In this document: positions 8,631-16,484 of the stretch, piece after piece
Position numbering within the stretch: the stretch's first letter is position 1
Layout of the letters: every line of letters starts with the position of its first letter
Assembly (NCBI GenBank): GCA_016214855.1
Contig: JACRMT010000008.1
Coordinates: forward strand, 1 to 64,000
Direction of reading: 5' to 3'
From: Nitrospirota bacterium
GTDB taxonomy: Bacteria; Nitrospirota; Thermodesulfovibrionia; Thermodesulfovibrionales; UBA6898
DNA: 64,000 bases
Position numbers and translations under genes: made by a program
The notes under the pieces: generated by a model
What the model saw: the letters and a program-made list of their open reading frames with translations, nothing else
What the model was told of the DNA's origin: nothing
The model's database searches: none

Positions 8631-9539
8631 ATGTCGCATTCCAACGGTTCAATAAAGGCCATCATGTATGCCCTGGGCGCCAACGGCGGTATCGCCCTCG
8701 CAAAGGGCGCTGCTGCCTGGCATACGGGCTCGGGCGCAATGCTTGCGGAGGCTATCCATTCCTTTGCCGACTGCGCTAATCAGGTACTGCTCCTTGTCGG
8801 CCTCAAGCGGGCAAAGCGGCCCTGTAGTGAAGAACATCCACTCGGGTACGGCAAGGCCATCTACTTCTGGTCCTTTATTGTTGCCCTCATGCTCTTCAGC
8901 ATGGGAGGCATCTTCTCGATTTATGAAGGCGTTCACAAGACGCTCCATCCCGAAATGCCGGAATCGCCCTGGATCGCTGTTGTGGTCCTGCTGCTCTCGA
9001 TCGGACTTGAACTGGTATCGTTGAAGGGTGCGCTTGCAGAGGTGCGCAAAGTTCAGGGCAACCGGTCTTTTCTCAAATGGTTCAGGACCAGCCGCCAGAG
9101 CGAACTGATCGTGGTGACCGGGGAAGATATTGCGGCGCTCTTCGGCCTTCTCTTTGCGCTTGCTGCTGTCCTTGCCACGATGATCACCGCCAACCCTGTC
9201 TTTGACGCCATCGGCACCATAGCGATCGGCGTTGTTCTTATTCTCGTTGCTGCAGCGGTGGGCATTGAGGTCAAGAGCCTTCTCATTGGCGAGAGCGCTG
9301 ACCCCGAGACGGTCGCTGCGCTGCGGGATTTTCTGTCAGGGCGGCCGGAGGTCAGCGAGGTCTACCGTCTTATAACGCTCCAGCTCGGCATGGACCTTAT
9401 GGTCTCGGCAAAAGTGCAGATGAAGGAAATGGGCACTGCCCTGCAGATGATCGAGGATATCAACAGGGTAGAGGCTGCGCTCAGGGACGGCTTTCCCCAG
9501 GTGCGGTGGATATTTTTCGAGCCTGATGTGAAGGACTAG
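8631..9539 (+). CDS. cation diffusion facilitator (CDF) metal transporter
   Basis: A 302-residue inner-membrane protein with about five to six membrane segments and a C-terminal cytoplasmic domain. The metal site motif HSFADCANQ (His43 and Asp47 in TM2) and the HPLGYGK block after TM2 are typical of CDF exporters. A second H-D pair expected in TM5 appears as E-D in VTGEDIAALFG, as in the CDF subgroup without His there. CDF proteins exchange Zn, Mn, Fe or other divalent cations for protons; the metal cannot be decided here. The C-terminal region (about 210-300) looks like the usual dimerisation domain. Confidence 0.88.
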   Translation: MSHSNGSIKAIMYALGANGGIALAKGAAAWHTGSGAMLAEAIHSFADCANQVLLLVGLKRAKRPCSEEHPLGYGKAIYFWSFIVALMLFSMGGIFSIYEGVHKTLHPEMPESPWIAVVVLLLSIGLELVSLKGALAEVRKVQGNRSFLKWFRTSRQSELIVVTGEDIAALFGLLFALAAVLATMITANPVFDAIGTIAIGVVLILVAAAVGIEVKSLLIGESADPETVAALRDFLSGRPEVSEVYRLITLQLGMDLMVSAKVQMKEMGTALQMIEDINRVEAALRDGFPQVRWIFFEPDVKD

Positions 9540-9610
9540 AAGCGCATCCTTTGCAGTCCGGCAGGGAGACCTGACCTATGCGGCCGCTGATCCATGCGTT
9601 GCCGGGACGA

Positions 9611-10798
9611 TCAGAGATAAACAATATCGTCAGGCAGATCAGTAAGCCTCTCGCAGCTTTTCCCGGTTACGGCAAAAGTATTTTCTATACCCACAGCTCC
9701 TTTGCCCGGGAAAAGAAACTTCGGTTCCACGGCAACGGTATTACCCGATAAGAGGGGTGCCCGGAATTTCGGGGCAAGCACAGGCAGTTCATCCAGTTCG
9801 AGGCCCACCCCATGTCCGACAAATTTTGCCAGTTCTCCGGGGTGTCCCATGAAGTGCTCAGCCAGACCTGCATCTTCAGCCATTTTTGCGGCCCCATAGA
9901 ACAGATCTTCGCAGACCGCGCCGGGCTTAAGGTTATCTTTCACCCATGACTGTATGGCAAGGGATACTCTGAACGCATGTTCGAGATCATGATCGAGCTT
10001 GCCGATGCAGAACAGGCGGGTCATGTCAACAATATAGCCATTGTAAAATCCGCCGTAATCCACTATGATCGGAACCCCTTCTTTAATAGTATCCGCAGAG
10101 GGTCCGTACGGCGCTGCTGTCCAGTATCCTCTTCCGGTCACCGGCCCGTCAAAGCAGCCGCTGACCGCTGCATTTTCACCGCTGACCGCAATGCCGGTGA
10201 TCTCCTGATTAAAGCCGCGGATGCGGAGATACCCGCCGATGCCCAGTTTCCGCAGGCAATATTCGAACTCAGCGGCAAGGTCGATCTCCCGCATGCCCGG
10301 CCTGAGAAATTCAGGGATGCTCCTGAAGGCCTTTGCAAGCATCTGGCCGCTCATCCGCATCTGTTGCAGCTCCCAATCGGATTTCACTGAACGCAGATCG
10401 CGATTGATGGAGGAGATGTCCTGAAACTCGCAATGGGGGAGCAGGTTTTTATAAAAATTGAAATGCTGCATCGGCAGGACATCAAAGGTCAGGCCAATGG
10501 CCTTTACGTTGCTGCCAAAGACGTCCGGCAGAGCACGGCTGGCAGGAAAAGGGCGAACCTCTTTTACGGCACTCTCCTGAACAGCCCGGCTGAAGCTCTT
10601 TCTGACAAGCAGGACAGGCTCGCCTTTGACCGGGACCCAGAGCACGCTGTTCTGGCGCGTGCCGGTAAAGTACAGGACATCGACAGCATAATTCAGGAGG
10701 GCTCCATCCAACCCTGCAGCGGCAGCCATTGCGCGCAGCTTTATGAGCCGCTGGGCGATCTCATCGTGAGGCATCATACTACCCTGGAGATGGTTCAA
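9611..10798 (-). CDS. M24-family metallopeptidase (Xaa-Pro aminopeptidase-like)
   Basis: The 395-residue protein has a creatinase-type N-terminal domain and a pita-bread catalytic domain. The metal ligands can be traced: Asp in IVDYGGFYNGYIVDMTR (both Asp), His in GHGVGLELDE, Glu in DELPVL and Glu in GIENTFAVT. Such enzymes remove residues before proline or act on related amides; the substrate is unknown. The TTG at 10798 is chosen because AGGAGGAAGAT lies directly before it and the codon overlaps the pgk stop (TTGA), which suggests translational coupling. The ATG at 10777 has only a weak site. It forms an operon with pgk. Confidence 0.85.
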   Translation of the reverse strand: MNHLQGSMMPHDEIAQRLIKLRAMAAAAGLDGALLNYAVDVLYFTGTRQNSVLWVPVKGEPVLLVRKSFSRAVQESAVKEVRPFPASRALPDVFGSNVKAIGLTFDVLPMQHFNFYKNLLPHCEFQDISSINRDLRSVKSDWELQQMRMSGQMLAKAFRSIPEFLRPGMREIDLAAEFEYCLRKLGIGGYLRIRGFNQEITGIAVSGENAAVSGCFDGPVTGRGYWTAAPYGPSADTIKEGVPIIVDYGGFYNGYIVDMTRLFCIGKLDHDLEHAFRVSLAIQSWVKDNLKPGAVCEDLFYGAAKMAEDAGLAEHFMGHPGELAKFVGHGVGLELDELPVLAPKFRAPLLSGNTVAVEPKFLFPGKGAVGIENTFAVTGKSCERLTDLPDDIVYL

Positions 10799-12102
10799 AT
10801 CTTCCTCCTGCTGTCCATGAGGGCCTGGACCGGCTTGAGCCCGTAAGGGCTTCCCTGTTCAATAGCCGTAAGAACGGTTCCTCCGCCGGTGAAGAAATAG
10901 TAGTTGGCATTATCCATAACAGACAAATAGAGTCCTGGGCAGAGGTCCTTGAATTCCTGGAGCGTATCGCCGCCGCCGTACAGTTTCAGGGCAGAACTGT
11001 TCCTGTCTATGGTCTGATCAAGGGCCTGGGAACCGGCTGAGAAATGGGGCGTGAACCCCATGACAGCATTGACAAAGATCGTCTTTGCCGCAGCGATGAC
11101 AGAGGATACCGCAGGGTCTTCAAAGGATGCAGGATCGATATCCAGGACATATCCGTATGAGTTGCCCGGTCTGAAGTTCTTGACCGATATGCTCCGGTAC
11201 CTGCCCTCTGTACGTGATTCAAGGATATCGGACTCGACGAGATGAGGCAATTCCACGATCTTTTTCCTGACCTTATCTTTTTCGACCAGTTCCCTTGCAA
11301 GCTCAATGTCCTCATCAAGAACGCCTTTTATTTTCACCTGATATTTTGCGCAGAGATAGGTGTTATAAATAACGCCGCCCAGGATAAGATGGTCGACTTT
11401 TTCGTAGATGGCAGAGAGCGGCCTGATCTTGGTGTCGTATTTCGAGCCTGCGACAACAGCAAGGAAGGGTCTTTCCGGGTGGAGTACCTTGTCGAGATGC
11501 AGGATCTCCTGCTGCATCAAAAAACCGGCGTATGAGGGAAGATGGCGCGTGATGTTATATGTCGAGGCATGCGGCTGCCATGATCCGAAGGCGTCGTTTA
11601 CATAGATGTCGGCAAGGCCGGCAAGCTGGAGTGCGAAACTTTCTGCCGCATCTCCCTTTGCCTCTTCCCCCTGAAACCAGCGCGTGTTCGGCAGATAAAT
11701 ACCACCAAGTCTTCTTTCTCTCAGTTCCCTGATGGCAAGATTGATCGACGTGTCGATCCCGGGGATCCCCTTCTCCGGGTCAGCAGGGATTCCGGGAACA
11801 TGGATCTTCGTATGCAGCTTCTGTTCCAGATACTGCACGATGGGGCCCACGGATTCTTCGGGCCTGCAGACGATGCCCCCTGATCTCTTGTCCCGCGGTC
11901 TTCCGACATGGGTCATCATGATCGGCCTGCCTCCCCGCTCTACAATATGGTACAGGGTGCCGATAGTCCTGTCGATCCTGAAGGGGTCGCGTATCTCGTT
12001 GTTCTTTACCACATTATGATCGAAGCGGACCAGAACGATCTTTCCGTTGAGATCAGCCTCCTGGATAAGCGGAAGCCCCCGCTCTGTCTGCGTATTGATC
12101 AT
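10795..12102 (-). CDS. pgk: divergent phosphoglycerate kinase
   Basis: Catalyses the reversible transfer between 1,3-bisphosphoglycerate/ADP and 3-phosphoglycerate/ATP. Family landmarks are present but altered: VLVRFDHNV in place of R-x-D-x-N-V-P, THVGRPRDKRSGG in place of SHLGRPKG, VNDAFGSWQPHAST in place of VNDAFGTAHRAHAST, and FTGGGTVLTAIEQG in place of the usual glycine loop. At 435 residues it is longer than typical PGK (about 395), with an insert around residues 255-310. It may be a second, specialised PGK rather than the main glycolytic or gluconeogenic enzyme. The start at 12102 has GAGGTAA before it. Its stop overlaps the M24 peptidase start. Confidence 0.85.
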   Translation of the reverse strand: MINTQTERGLPLIQEADLNGKIVLVRFDHNVVKNNEIRDPFRIDRTIGTLYHIVERGGRPIMMTHVGRPRDKRSGGIVCRPEESVGPIVQYLEQKLHTKIHVPGIPADPEKGIPGIDTSINLAIRELRERRLGGIYLPNTRWFQGEEAKGDAAESFALQLAGLADIYVNDAFGSWQPHASTYNITRHLPSYAGFLMQQEILHLDKVLHPERPFLAVVAGSKYDTKIRPLSAIYEKVDHLILGGVIYNTYLCAKYQVKIKGVLDEDIELARELVEKDKVRKKIVELPHLVESDILESRTEGRYRSISVKNFRPGNSYGYVLDIDPASFEDPAVSSVIAAAKTIFVNAVMGFTPHFSAGSQALDQTIDRNSSALKLYGGGDTLQEFKDLCPGLYLSVMDNANYYFFTGGGTVLTAIEQGSPYGLKPVQALMDSRRKI

Positions 12103-12197
12103 GGATTACCTCGTATTCTGAAAATTGCAAATAAGTATAACGTTGCTGCTCAAAGTTTATTGCATCAAAGGTCCTGTGTCAAACAGATCGAGCGCCT

Positions 12198-12932
12198 TTA
12201 TCCGCCGCTTTTCCTCGTGAGGCTCTCTTCTGATTGAGAGATAATGCCGTGGAGCATCTGTGCCTCCTGTTCGGTGATACCGCTTCTGGCAATGAGGCGC
12301 TTGAGGTGTGTCATGACCTGTTCATCATTATCCCGGATGCCCTTGGCCTTATAGCCTGCCATTTTCATGAGCGTTCTGAGCCTCTCAAAAAGACTGCCGA
12401 ACTCTTCGCTGCTGATTATGGCTGGAGAGGGTGCAACTGAGTGATCGCCGAACGAGAGCTCATAAGCGATGAGGAGAACTGCCTGGGCAAGATTGAACGA
12501 AGGATGTTCAGGCGAAGCCGGGATCCTGAGCATGAAGGAACAGGCTGCGGTTTCGTCATTGGTAAGCCCCCGGTCTTCCCTGCCGAAGAGCAGGGCGATG
12601 CGGTTATGCTTTGACAGACCTCTGATCGTGTCAGCCGCTTCGCGGACAGGATAGACCAGACCGCGCTTTTTGCCGGGCCTTCGCGTAGTGCCGATGACGA
12701 CAGATTTGTTGTTCAAGGCATCTGTCAGTTCAGGATGGATTTTGGCGCAAGCGAGAATATCTTCTGCTCCGTGAGCAAACCATCCAGCCTCTTCAGAAGG
12801 GAATCTCCGCGGCCTGACAAGTTCGAGGCGTGAAAATCCGAGATTTTTCAAAGCCCGGGCAGAAGCGCCGATATTCCCGCTCTCCATCGTCTCAATAAGC
12901 ACAAAGGAGACATTGTCTTTCCATCGCTCCAC
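12198..12932 (-). CDS. TrmJ-like tRNA (Cm32/Um32) 2'-O-methyltransferase, SpoU family
   Basis: A 244-residue SPOUT-fold methyltransferase. The N-terminal block ETMESGNIGASARALKNLGF is motif 1 of TrmH/TrmJ enzymes, and the SAM knot motifs are seen as LLFGREDRGLTNDE and NLAQAVLLIAYEL. TrmJ methylates position 32 of several tRNAs using S-adenosylmethionine. The C-terminal extension with LFERLRTLMKMAGYK is also TrmJ-like. It starts with GTG and lies 17 bases downstream of the uup gene on the same strand, so both may belong to one RNA-related transcription unit. Confidence 0.85.
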   Translation of the reverse strand: MERWKDNVSFVLIETMESGNIGASARALKNLGFSRLELVRPRRFPSEEAGWFAHGAEDILACAKIHPELTDALNNKSVVIGTTRRPGKKRGLVYPVREAADTIRGLSKHNRIALLFGREDRGLTNDETAACSFMLRIPASPEHPSFNLAQAVLLIAYELSFGDHSVAPSPAIISSEEFGSLFERLRTLMKMAGYKAKGIRDNDEQVMTHLKRLIARSGITEQEAQMLHGIISQSEESLTRKSGG

Positions 12933-12949
12933 GACGTTACTTCACCATC

Positions 12950-14866
12950 TTATGACGATGCCTTCCGGATCGTCTCCAGAAGATCCCACTGCTCGTAAGC
13001 TGCTGCGATATCTTTCTCGAACTGTTCTATCTGTGCCTTGGCCTCCGGTATCCTGTTTCCATCCTGACGATAAAAAGCCGGGTCAGCAAGCGACTCATAC
13101 AGCCTGTCGCGTTCCGCTTCCAGTGATTCTATCCTGGCCGGCAGCTCCTCCAGTTCCTTCTTTTCCTTAAAGGTAAGGGTGCGCAGGCGCTCCATCCTGG
13201 TCCGCGGCTTTTCGGCTGCGCTCTTCTTTTCCTGCTTTGTGGTCTGGTCTGTCCCGGCCGGTAATGCCGGACTGCGCTGGCGCAGCCAGTCATCGTAACC
13301 ACCTACATATTCTGCGACATTCCCATTGCCTTCAAATACGATGGTGCTGGTCACCACATTATTCAGAAATTCCCGGTCATGACTGACGATCAGAACCGTG
13401 CCCTCGTATTCCACCAGCATCTCCTCAAGAAGATCGAGCGTATCAACGTCAAGATCATTGGTCGGTTCATCCATAACAAGGACATTTGACGGCTTGGTAA
13501 AGAGCTTGGCCAGGAGGGCGCGATTTCGCTCGCCGCCCGAGAGCACCTTGACCGGCGAGCGGGCACGTTCCGAGGGAAAGAGAAAATCTTCAAGATATCC
13601 TATGATATGACGCGATCTTCCATTGACCGTCACATGTTCGAACCCGTCTCCCACATTCTCGATGACCGACTTATTGTCATCGAGCTGTGCCCGATGCTGA
13701 TCGAAATAAGCAACCTGAAGATTGGTTCCAGTGCGCACAGAACCGCTTAGAGGAACTAACGTGCCCAACAGGATCTTGAGCAGCGTGGTCTTGCCTGACC
13801 CGTTTGGACCGATGATCCCGATCTTGTCCCCGCGTAGGATCGTCGTTGAAAAGTCGCGGATCAGGGTCCGGTCCTCATAGGTATGACCGATCTTCTTTGC
13901 CACAATGACCTGCCTGCCGGACCGTTCTGCCTCGTTCAGTTTCATGCTGGCGCTGCCGGTCAGTTCCCGCCGGGCAAGACGCTGCCTTCTCAGTTCCTTC
14001 AGTGCCCTTACGCGTCCTTCGTTGCGCGTGCGGCGCGCTTTGATACCCTGCCGTATCCAGGCCTCTTCCTGGCTGAGCTTTTTGTCGAAGAGAGCACTCT
14101 GCGTTGCTTCAGCATCCAGCTCTGCCTGTCTCCTTGCTACATAGGTGTTATAATCGCCGGGCCAGTCAGTCAGTCGTCCTCTGTCCAGTTCGACGATGCG
14201 TGTTGCCAGGGTCTGAAGAAATCTGCGGTCATGAGTAATGAAGAGTATGGCGCCGTTGAACCCCAGAAGGAACTCCTCGAGCCAGCTGATCGATTCGATG
14301 TCAAGATGGTTGGTCGGTTCATCGAGCAGCAGGAGATCAGGTTCATTCACCAGCGCCCGTGCAAGAAGGACCTTTCGTTTATATCCGCCGGAAAGATCGG
14401 CTACTGAAGCATCAGGGTCAAGACCGAGACGCGAAAGGACCGTATCCACCCGCTGCTGCATCTGCCAGCCGCCTGCTGCCTCGATCTGGTGCTGTATACG
14501 TTCGAGTTCAGCCATCAGGGCAGCTGAATCACCGGCGTGACTGAGGCGGCTGCTCACTGTATGGTATTCTGAAAAAAGACCGACCAGGCTGCCGAGACCT
14601 TCCGAGACAGCATCGAACACGGTGCCTGAAAGATACTGCGGAACTTCCTGGTCAAGCACTGTTATCCGCACGCCCTGCTCATAAATGACCTCACCGCTGT
14701 CAGGGATGATCTCCCTGCCGATGATCTTCAGCAGCGTGGATTTTCCGGCACCGTTCCTGCCGACCAGGCAGACACGTTCTCTGCGCTCGATCTGCAGGGT
14801 AACGCCGTCTATCAGCTCCGGCCCGCCGAAGGCGATCCTCACATCCTGTAAACTTACCAATGCCAC
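12950..14866 (-). CDS. uup: ABC-F ATPase, Uup type
   Basis: The 638-residue protein has two ABC ATPase domains without membrane segments, an inter-domain linker and a C-terminal coiled-coil domain, the Uup layout. Domain 1 has Walker A GRNGAGKST, signature LSGGYKRKVLLARAL and Walker B LLLLDEPTNHLD. Domain 2 has GPNGSGKTT, LSGGERNRALLAKL and VLVMDEPTNDLD. The C-terminal coiled coil begins near residue 545 (MERLRTLTFKEKKELEELPA). ABC-F proteins act on ribosomes; Uup is also linked to recombination intermediates. The start is GTG 14866 with GAGGTGAAAT just upstream. Confidence 0.92.
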   Translation of the reverse strand: MALVSLQDVRIAFGGPELIDGVTLQIERRERVCLVGRNGAGKSTLLKIIGREIIPDSGEVIYEQGVRITVLDQEVPQYLSGTVFDAVSEGLGSLVGLFSEYHTVSSRLSHAGDSAALMAELERIQHQIEAAGGWQMQQRVDTVLSRLGLDPDASVADLSGGYKRKVLLARALVNEPDLLLLDEPTNHLDIESISWLEEFLLGFNGAILFITHDRRFLQTLATRIVELDRGRLTDWPGDYNTYVARRQAELDAEATQSALFDKKLSQEEAWIRQGIKARRTRNEGRVRALKELRRQRLARRELTGSASMKLNEAERSGRQVIVAKKIGHTYEDRTLIRDFSTTILRGDKIGIIGPNGSGKTTLLKILLGTLVPLSGSVRTGTNLQVAYFDQHRAQLDDNKSVIENVGDGFEHVTVNGRSRHIIGYLEDFLFPSERARSPVKVLSGGERNRALLAKLFTKPSNVLVMDEPTNDLDVDTLDLLEEMLVEYEGTVLIVSHDREFLNNVVTSTIVFEGNGNVAEYVGGYDDWLRQRSPALPAGTDQTTKQEKKSAAEKPRTRMERLRTLTFKEKKELEELPARIESLEAERDRLYESLADPAFYRQDGNRIPEAKAQIEQFEKDIAAAYEQWDLLETIRKASS

Positions 14867-15011
14867 ATTTCACCTCAAAAAGATCTTTTGTGTGTATTAT
14901 AACGGAAGCAGAGAATCACCGGATGGATGTTTTCATTTTGTCCTTTACTTACTGCGCAGAATTGTGTTACTCTTATAACTAGAATTTCTGAAGTTTTTGC
15001 CGTTTATTAAA

Positions 15012-15046
15012 CCACAAAGACTTTTTGACTTTGTGGCTTTTTTTTT
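15012..15046 (+). terminator. intrinsic terminator in the leader upstream of the cold-shock remnant
   Basis: CCACAAAG and CTTTGTGG pair around a nine-base loop (15012-15036) and are followed by CTTTTTTTTT. The hairpin lies about 45 bases before the ribosome-binding site of the cold-shock ORF on the same strand. It could end a short leader RNA or act as an attenuator. No gene is visible upstream on this strand, since uup reads away. Confidence 0.6.
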
Positions 15047-15092
15047 GCTGCGACCTTCTGAGATTTGAGTTTAAAAAAAGGAGGTATAACAA

Positions 15093-15155
15093 ATGGCTAA
15101 TGGAACAGTAAAGTGGTTCAAAGGCCCCAAGGCAGTTAACGTGACAAAGCTGTAA
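15093..15155 (+). pseudogene. cold-shock protein gene with internal deletion (20 codons left)
   Basis: A strong AAGGAGGTATAAC ribosome-binding site precedes ATG 15093. The frame reads MANGTVKWFK, the start of CspA-type proteins, and continues at once into GPKAVNVTKL and a stop, the end of CspA-type proteins. The middle of about 45 codons, with both RNA-binding motifs (RNP1 and RNP2), is missing, and the junction is in frame. A terminator follows directly, so promoter-side and terminator-side DNA look intact. Either the gene truly lost its middle or an assembler collapsed two cold-shock paralogues. As it stands the product cannot form an OB fold. Confidence 0.7.
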
Positions 15156-15170
15156 TTGATTGACAAAATG

Positions 15171-15202
15171 CCCCCTTGCTTCGGCAGGGGGGATTTTTTT
15201 TT
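15171..15202 (+). terminator. intrinsic terminator after the cold-shock remnant
   Basis: CCCCCTTGC and GCAGGGGGG form a stem around TTCG, followed by ATTTTTTTTT. The UUCG loop is especially stable. The T-run runs into the region just before the next gene start at 15212. Confidence 0.75.
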
Positions 15203-15211
15203 GGAGGGAAT

Positions 15212-15604
15212 TTGAACCGACACGATTATGCAGCAAAGATGGAATTGAAAAAGCAGAACAACATTGCTGCGGGCCTGGTATCAGAACGATTTCCCTCAGT
15301 CACCGGCATGGTCATTCATATGACCTATTACCGGAAGGCTGCCATTCCTCTTCTCATGGTGCGCACGCTGAACATCTTTCCCGATTCGTTTGCCTACTTC
15401 AAGATGGACTGTATGATCAAGGGCTGCAGCGGAGGCGGTTTTGACCTGACCTCGGTTGTTGCCGGCATGGTCAAATCGAAGAAGAAGGAAGGGAAGGGGA
15501 CCATTACCTGTAATGGGAAGATAGACGTGCTTGAACCCGGTCATGCGAGCATCGAGTACCAGGCTGCGATACGGTATAAGAAATCCCCAAAAAGCAATTC
15601 TTAG
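15212..15604 (+). CDS. hypothetical protein, 130 aa
   Basis: The start is uncertain. TTG 15212 is preferred because GGAGGGAAT lies directly upstream; an ATG at 15239 is the alternative, and the frame opens earlier inside the terminator. The protein is soluble with a central beta-rich part (MVIHMTYYRKAAIPLLMVRT) and a Cys-Gly segment (MIKGCSGGGFDLTSVV) followed by a Lys-rich stretch, then ITCNGKIDVLEPGHASIEYQ. I do not recognise a named family. It looks like a resident gene by composition. Confidence 0.6.
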   Translation: MNRHDYAAKMELKKQNNIAAGLVSERFPSVTGMVIHMTYYRKAAIPLLMVRTLNIFPDSFAYFKMDCMIKGCSGGGFDLTSVVAGMVKSKKKEGKGTITCNGKIDVLEPGHASIEYQAAIRYKKSPKSNS

Positions 15605-15639
15605 CCATTACGTTTGCTCTTGTCTTGTTGCCGATCCTT

Positions 15640-16020
15640 TTACATTTTCATTCTCATCATCCCTGCGACAGCCCCTCCGAAGAAAGCGAGCAACCAGCAG
15701 CTGTAAATTGAAATACTGACGCGGTGGAACACCCGATTGGCGGCTTCCGCCCGGTTTGTGCTTGATGCAATCAGGGCCAGAAGGAAATGGAATGCCATTC
15801 CGGACAGGGAAGCGATCCCGGCTATGCTGTGCCAGACGGGCGGTTTGCCGTAAGCAATGGCGATCAGGTTCATCTGGTATGTTCCCAAAAAGTCACAGAT
15901 CAGGCCTGCGCCGAAAATGATCAGATGCTTGCGGTGAAGACCCTGGCGGCGTCCGCTGAAAACCGCCCACGTATAACATATCAGCGCCAGCATCATCCAT
16001 ATGACAGCCTGTATCAGCAT
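15640..16020 (-). CDS. HsmA-family (TIGR03987-like) membrane protein
   Basis: A 126-residue protein with four predicted membrane helices: residues 4-24, 33-52, 66-88 and 103-122. The sequence, including HLIIFGAGLICDFLGTYQM and WHSIAGIASLSGMAFHFLLA with conserved His residues in helices, fits the small HsmA-like family of unknown function. The His and Asp placement within helices could bind haem or metal, but that is not shown. It lies between unrelated genes and ends the resident region before the cassette-like segment begins. Confidence 0.7.
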   Translation of the reverse strand: MLIQAVIWMMLALICYTWAVFSGRRQGLHRKHLIIFGAGLICDFLGTYQMNLIAIAYGKPPVWHSIAGIASLSGMAFHFLLALIASSTNRAEAANRVFHRVSISIYSCWLLAFFGGAVAGMMRMKM

Positions 16021-16157
16021 GGGGTTATTATCCCTATTCTGCCTTACGATGCATTAAGCCGGCTGGCGGGTTGCATGAAACACTTTTTCCCTTCCATCAA
16101 GTTTTAGTTTGCTGCCCTTATTGCCTCTGTCGGTGGTCCTAATATACAGCTTCATCC

Positions 16158-16430
16158 CTAGCTGTTTCCGATTCTTTGAGCGGCGCGCATGCGAGTCCTG
16201 CCAGCTTCTTCCTCGCGGTTCCGCGCTGGTGCGTTCGTCTGAAGCGAGTTCAGAAGGTTTTTTGAAGCTGCTGCTATTTCGTTGACCGCTGCGAAAAATG
16301 CAGTTTCGTTGGTTTTCGACGGCTTGTTAAAGCCACTTACCTTTCTTACGAATTGTAGTGCGGCCGAGCGAATTTCCTCGTCTGTCACCGGTGGCTCGAA
16401 GTTGAACAGAATCTTGATGTTTCTACACAT
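16158..16430 (-). CDS. DUF2277 family protein
   Basis: The N-terminus MCRNIKILFNFEPPVTDEEI is the hallmark of DUF2277, followed by the conserved AALQFVRKVSGFNKPS. The family is small (about 85-90 residues), soluble and of unknown function. It is often seen as a stand-alone gene and in integron cassettes. Here it follows the right half of a split attC site on the same strand (16457-16465) with a 26-base gap, the position expected for a cassette ORF. No strong ribosome-binding site is visible beyond GAGGTAAGGCTT. Confidence 0.88.
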   Translation of the reverse strand: MCRNIKILFNFEPPVTDEEIRSAALQFVRKVSGFNKPSKTNETAFFAAVNEIAAASKNLLNSLQTNAPARNREEEAGRTRMRAAQRIGNS

Positions 16431-16484
16431 AAGCCTTACCTCGCTGTTTCAGAGTTATCTAACGCCCGGGAAAAGCCCGGACAA

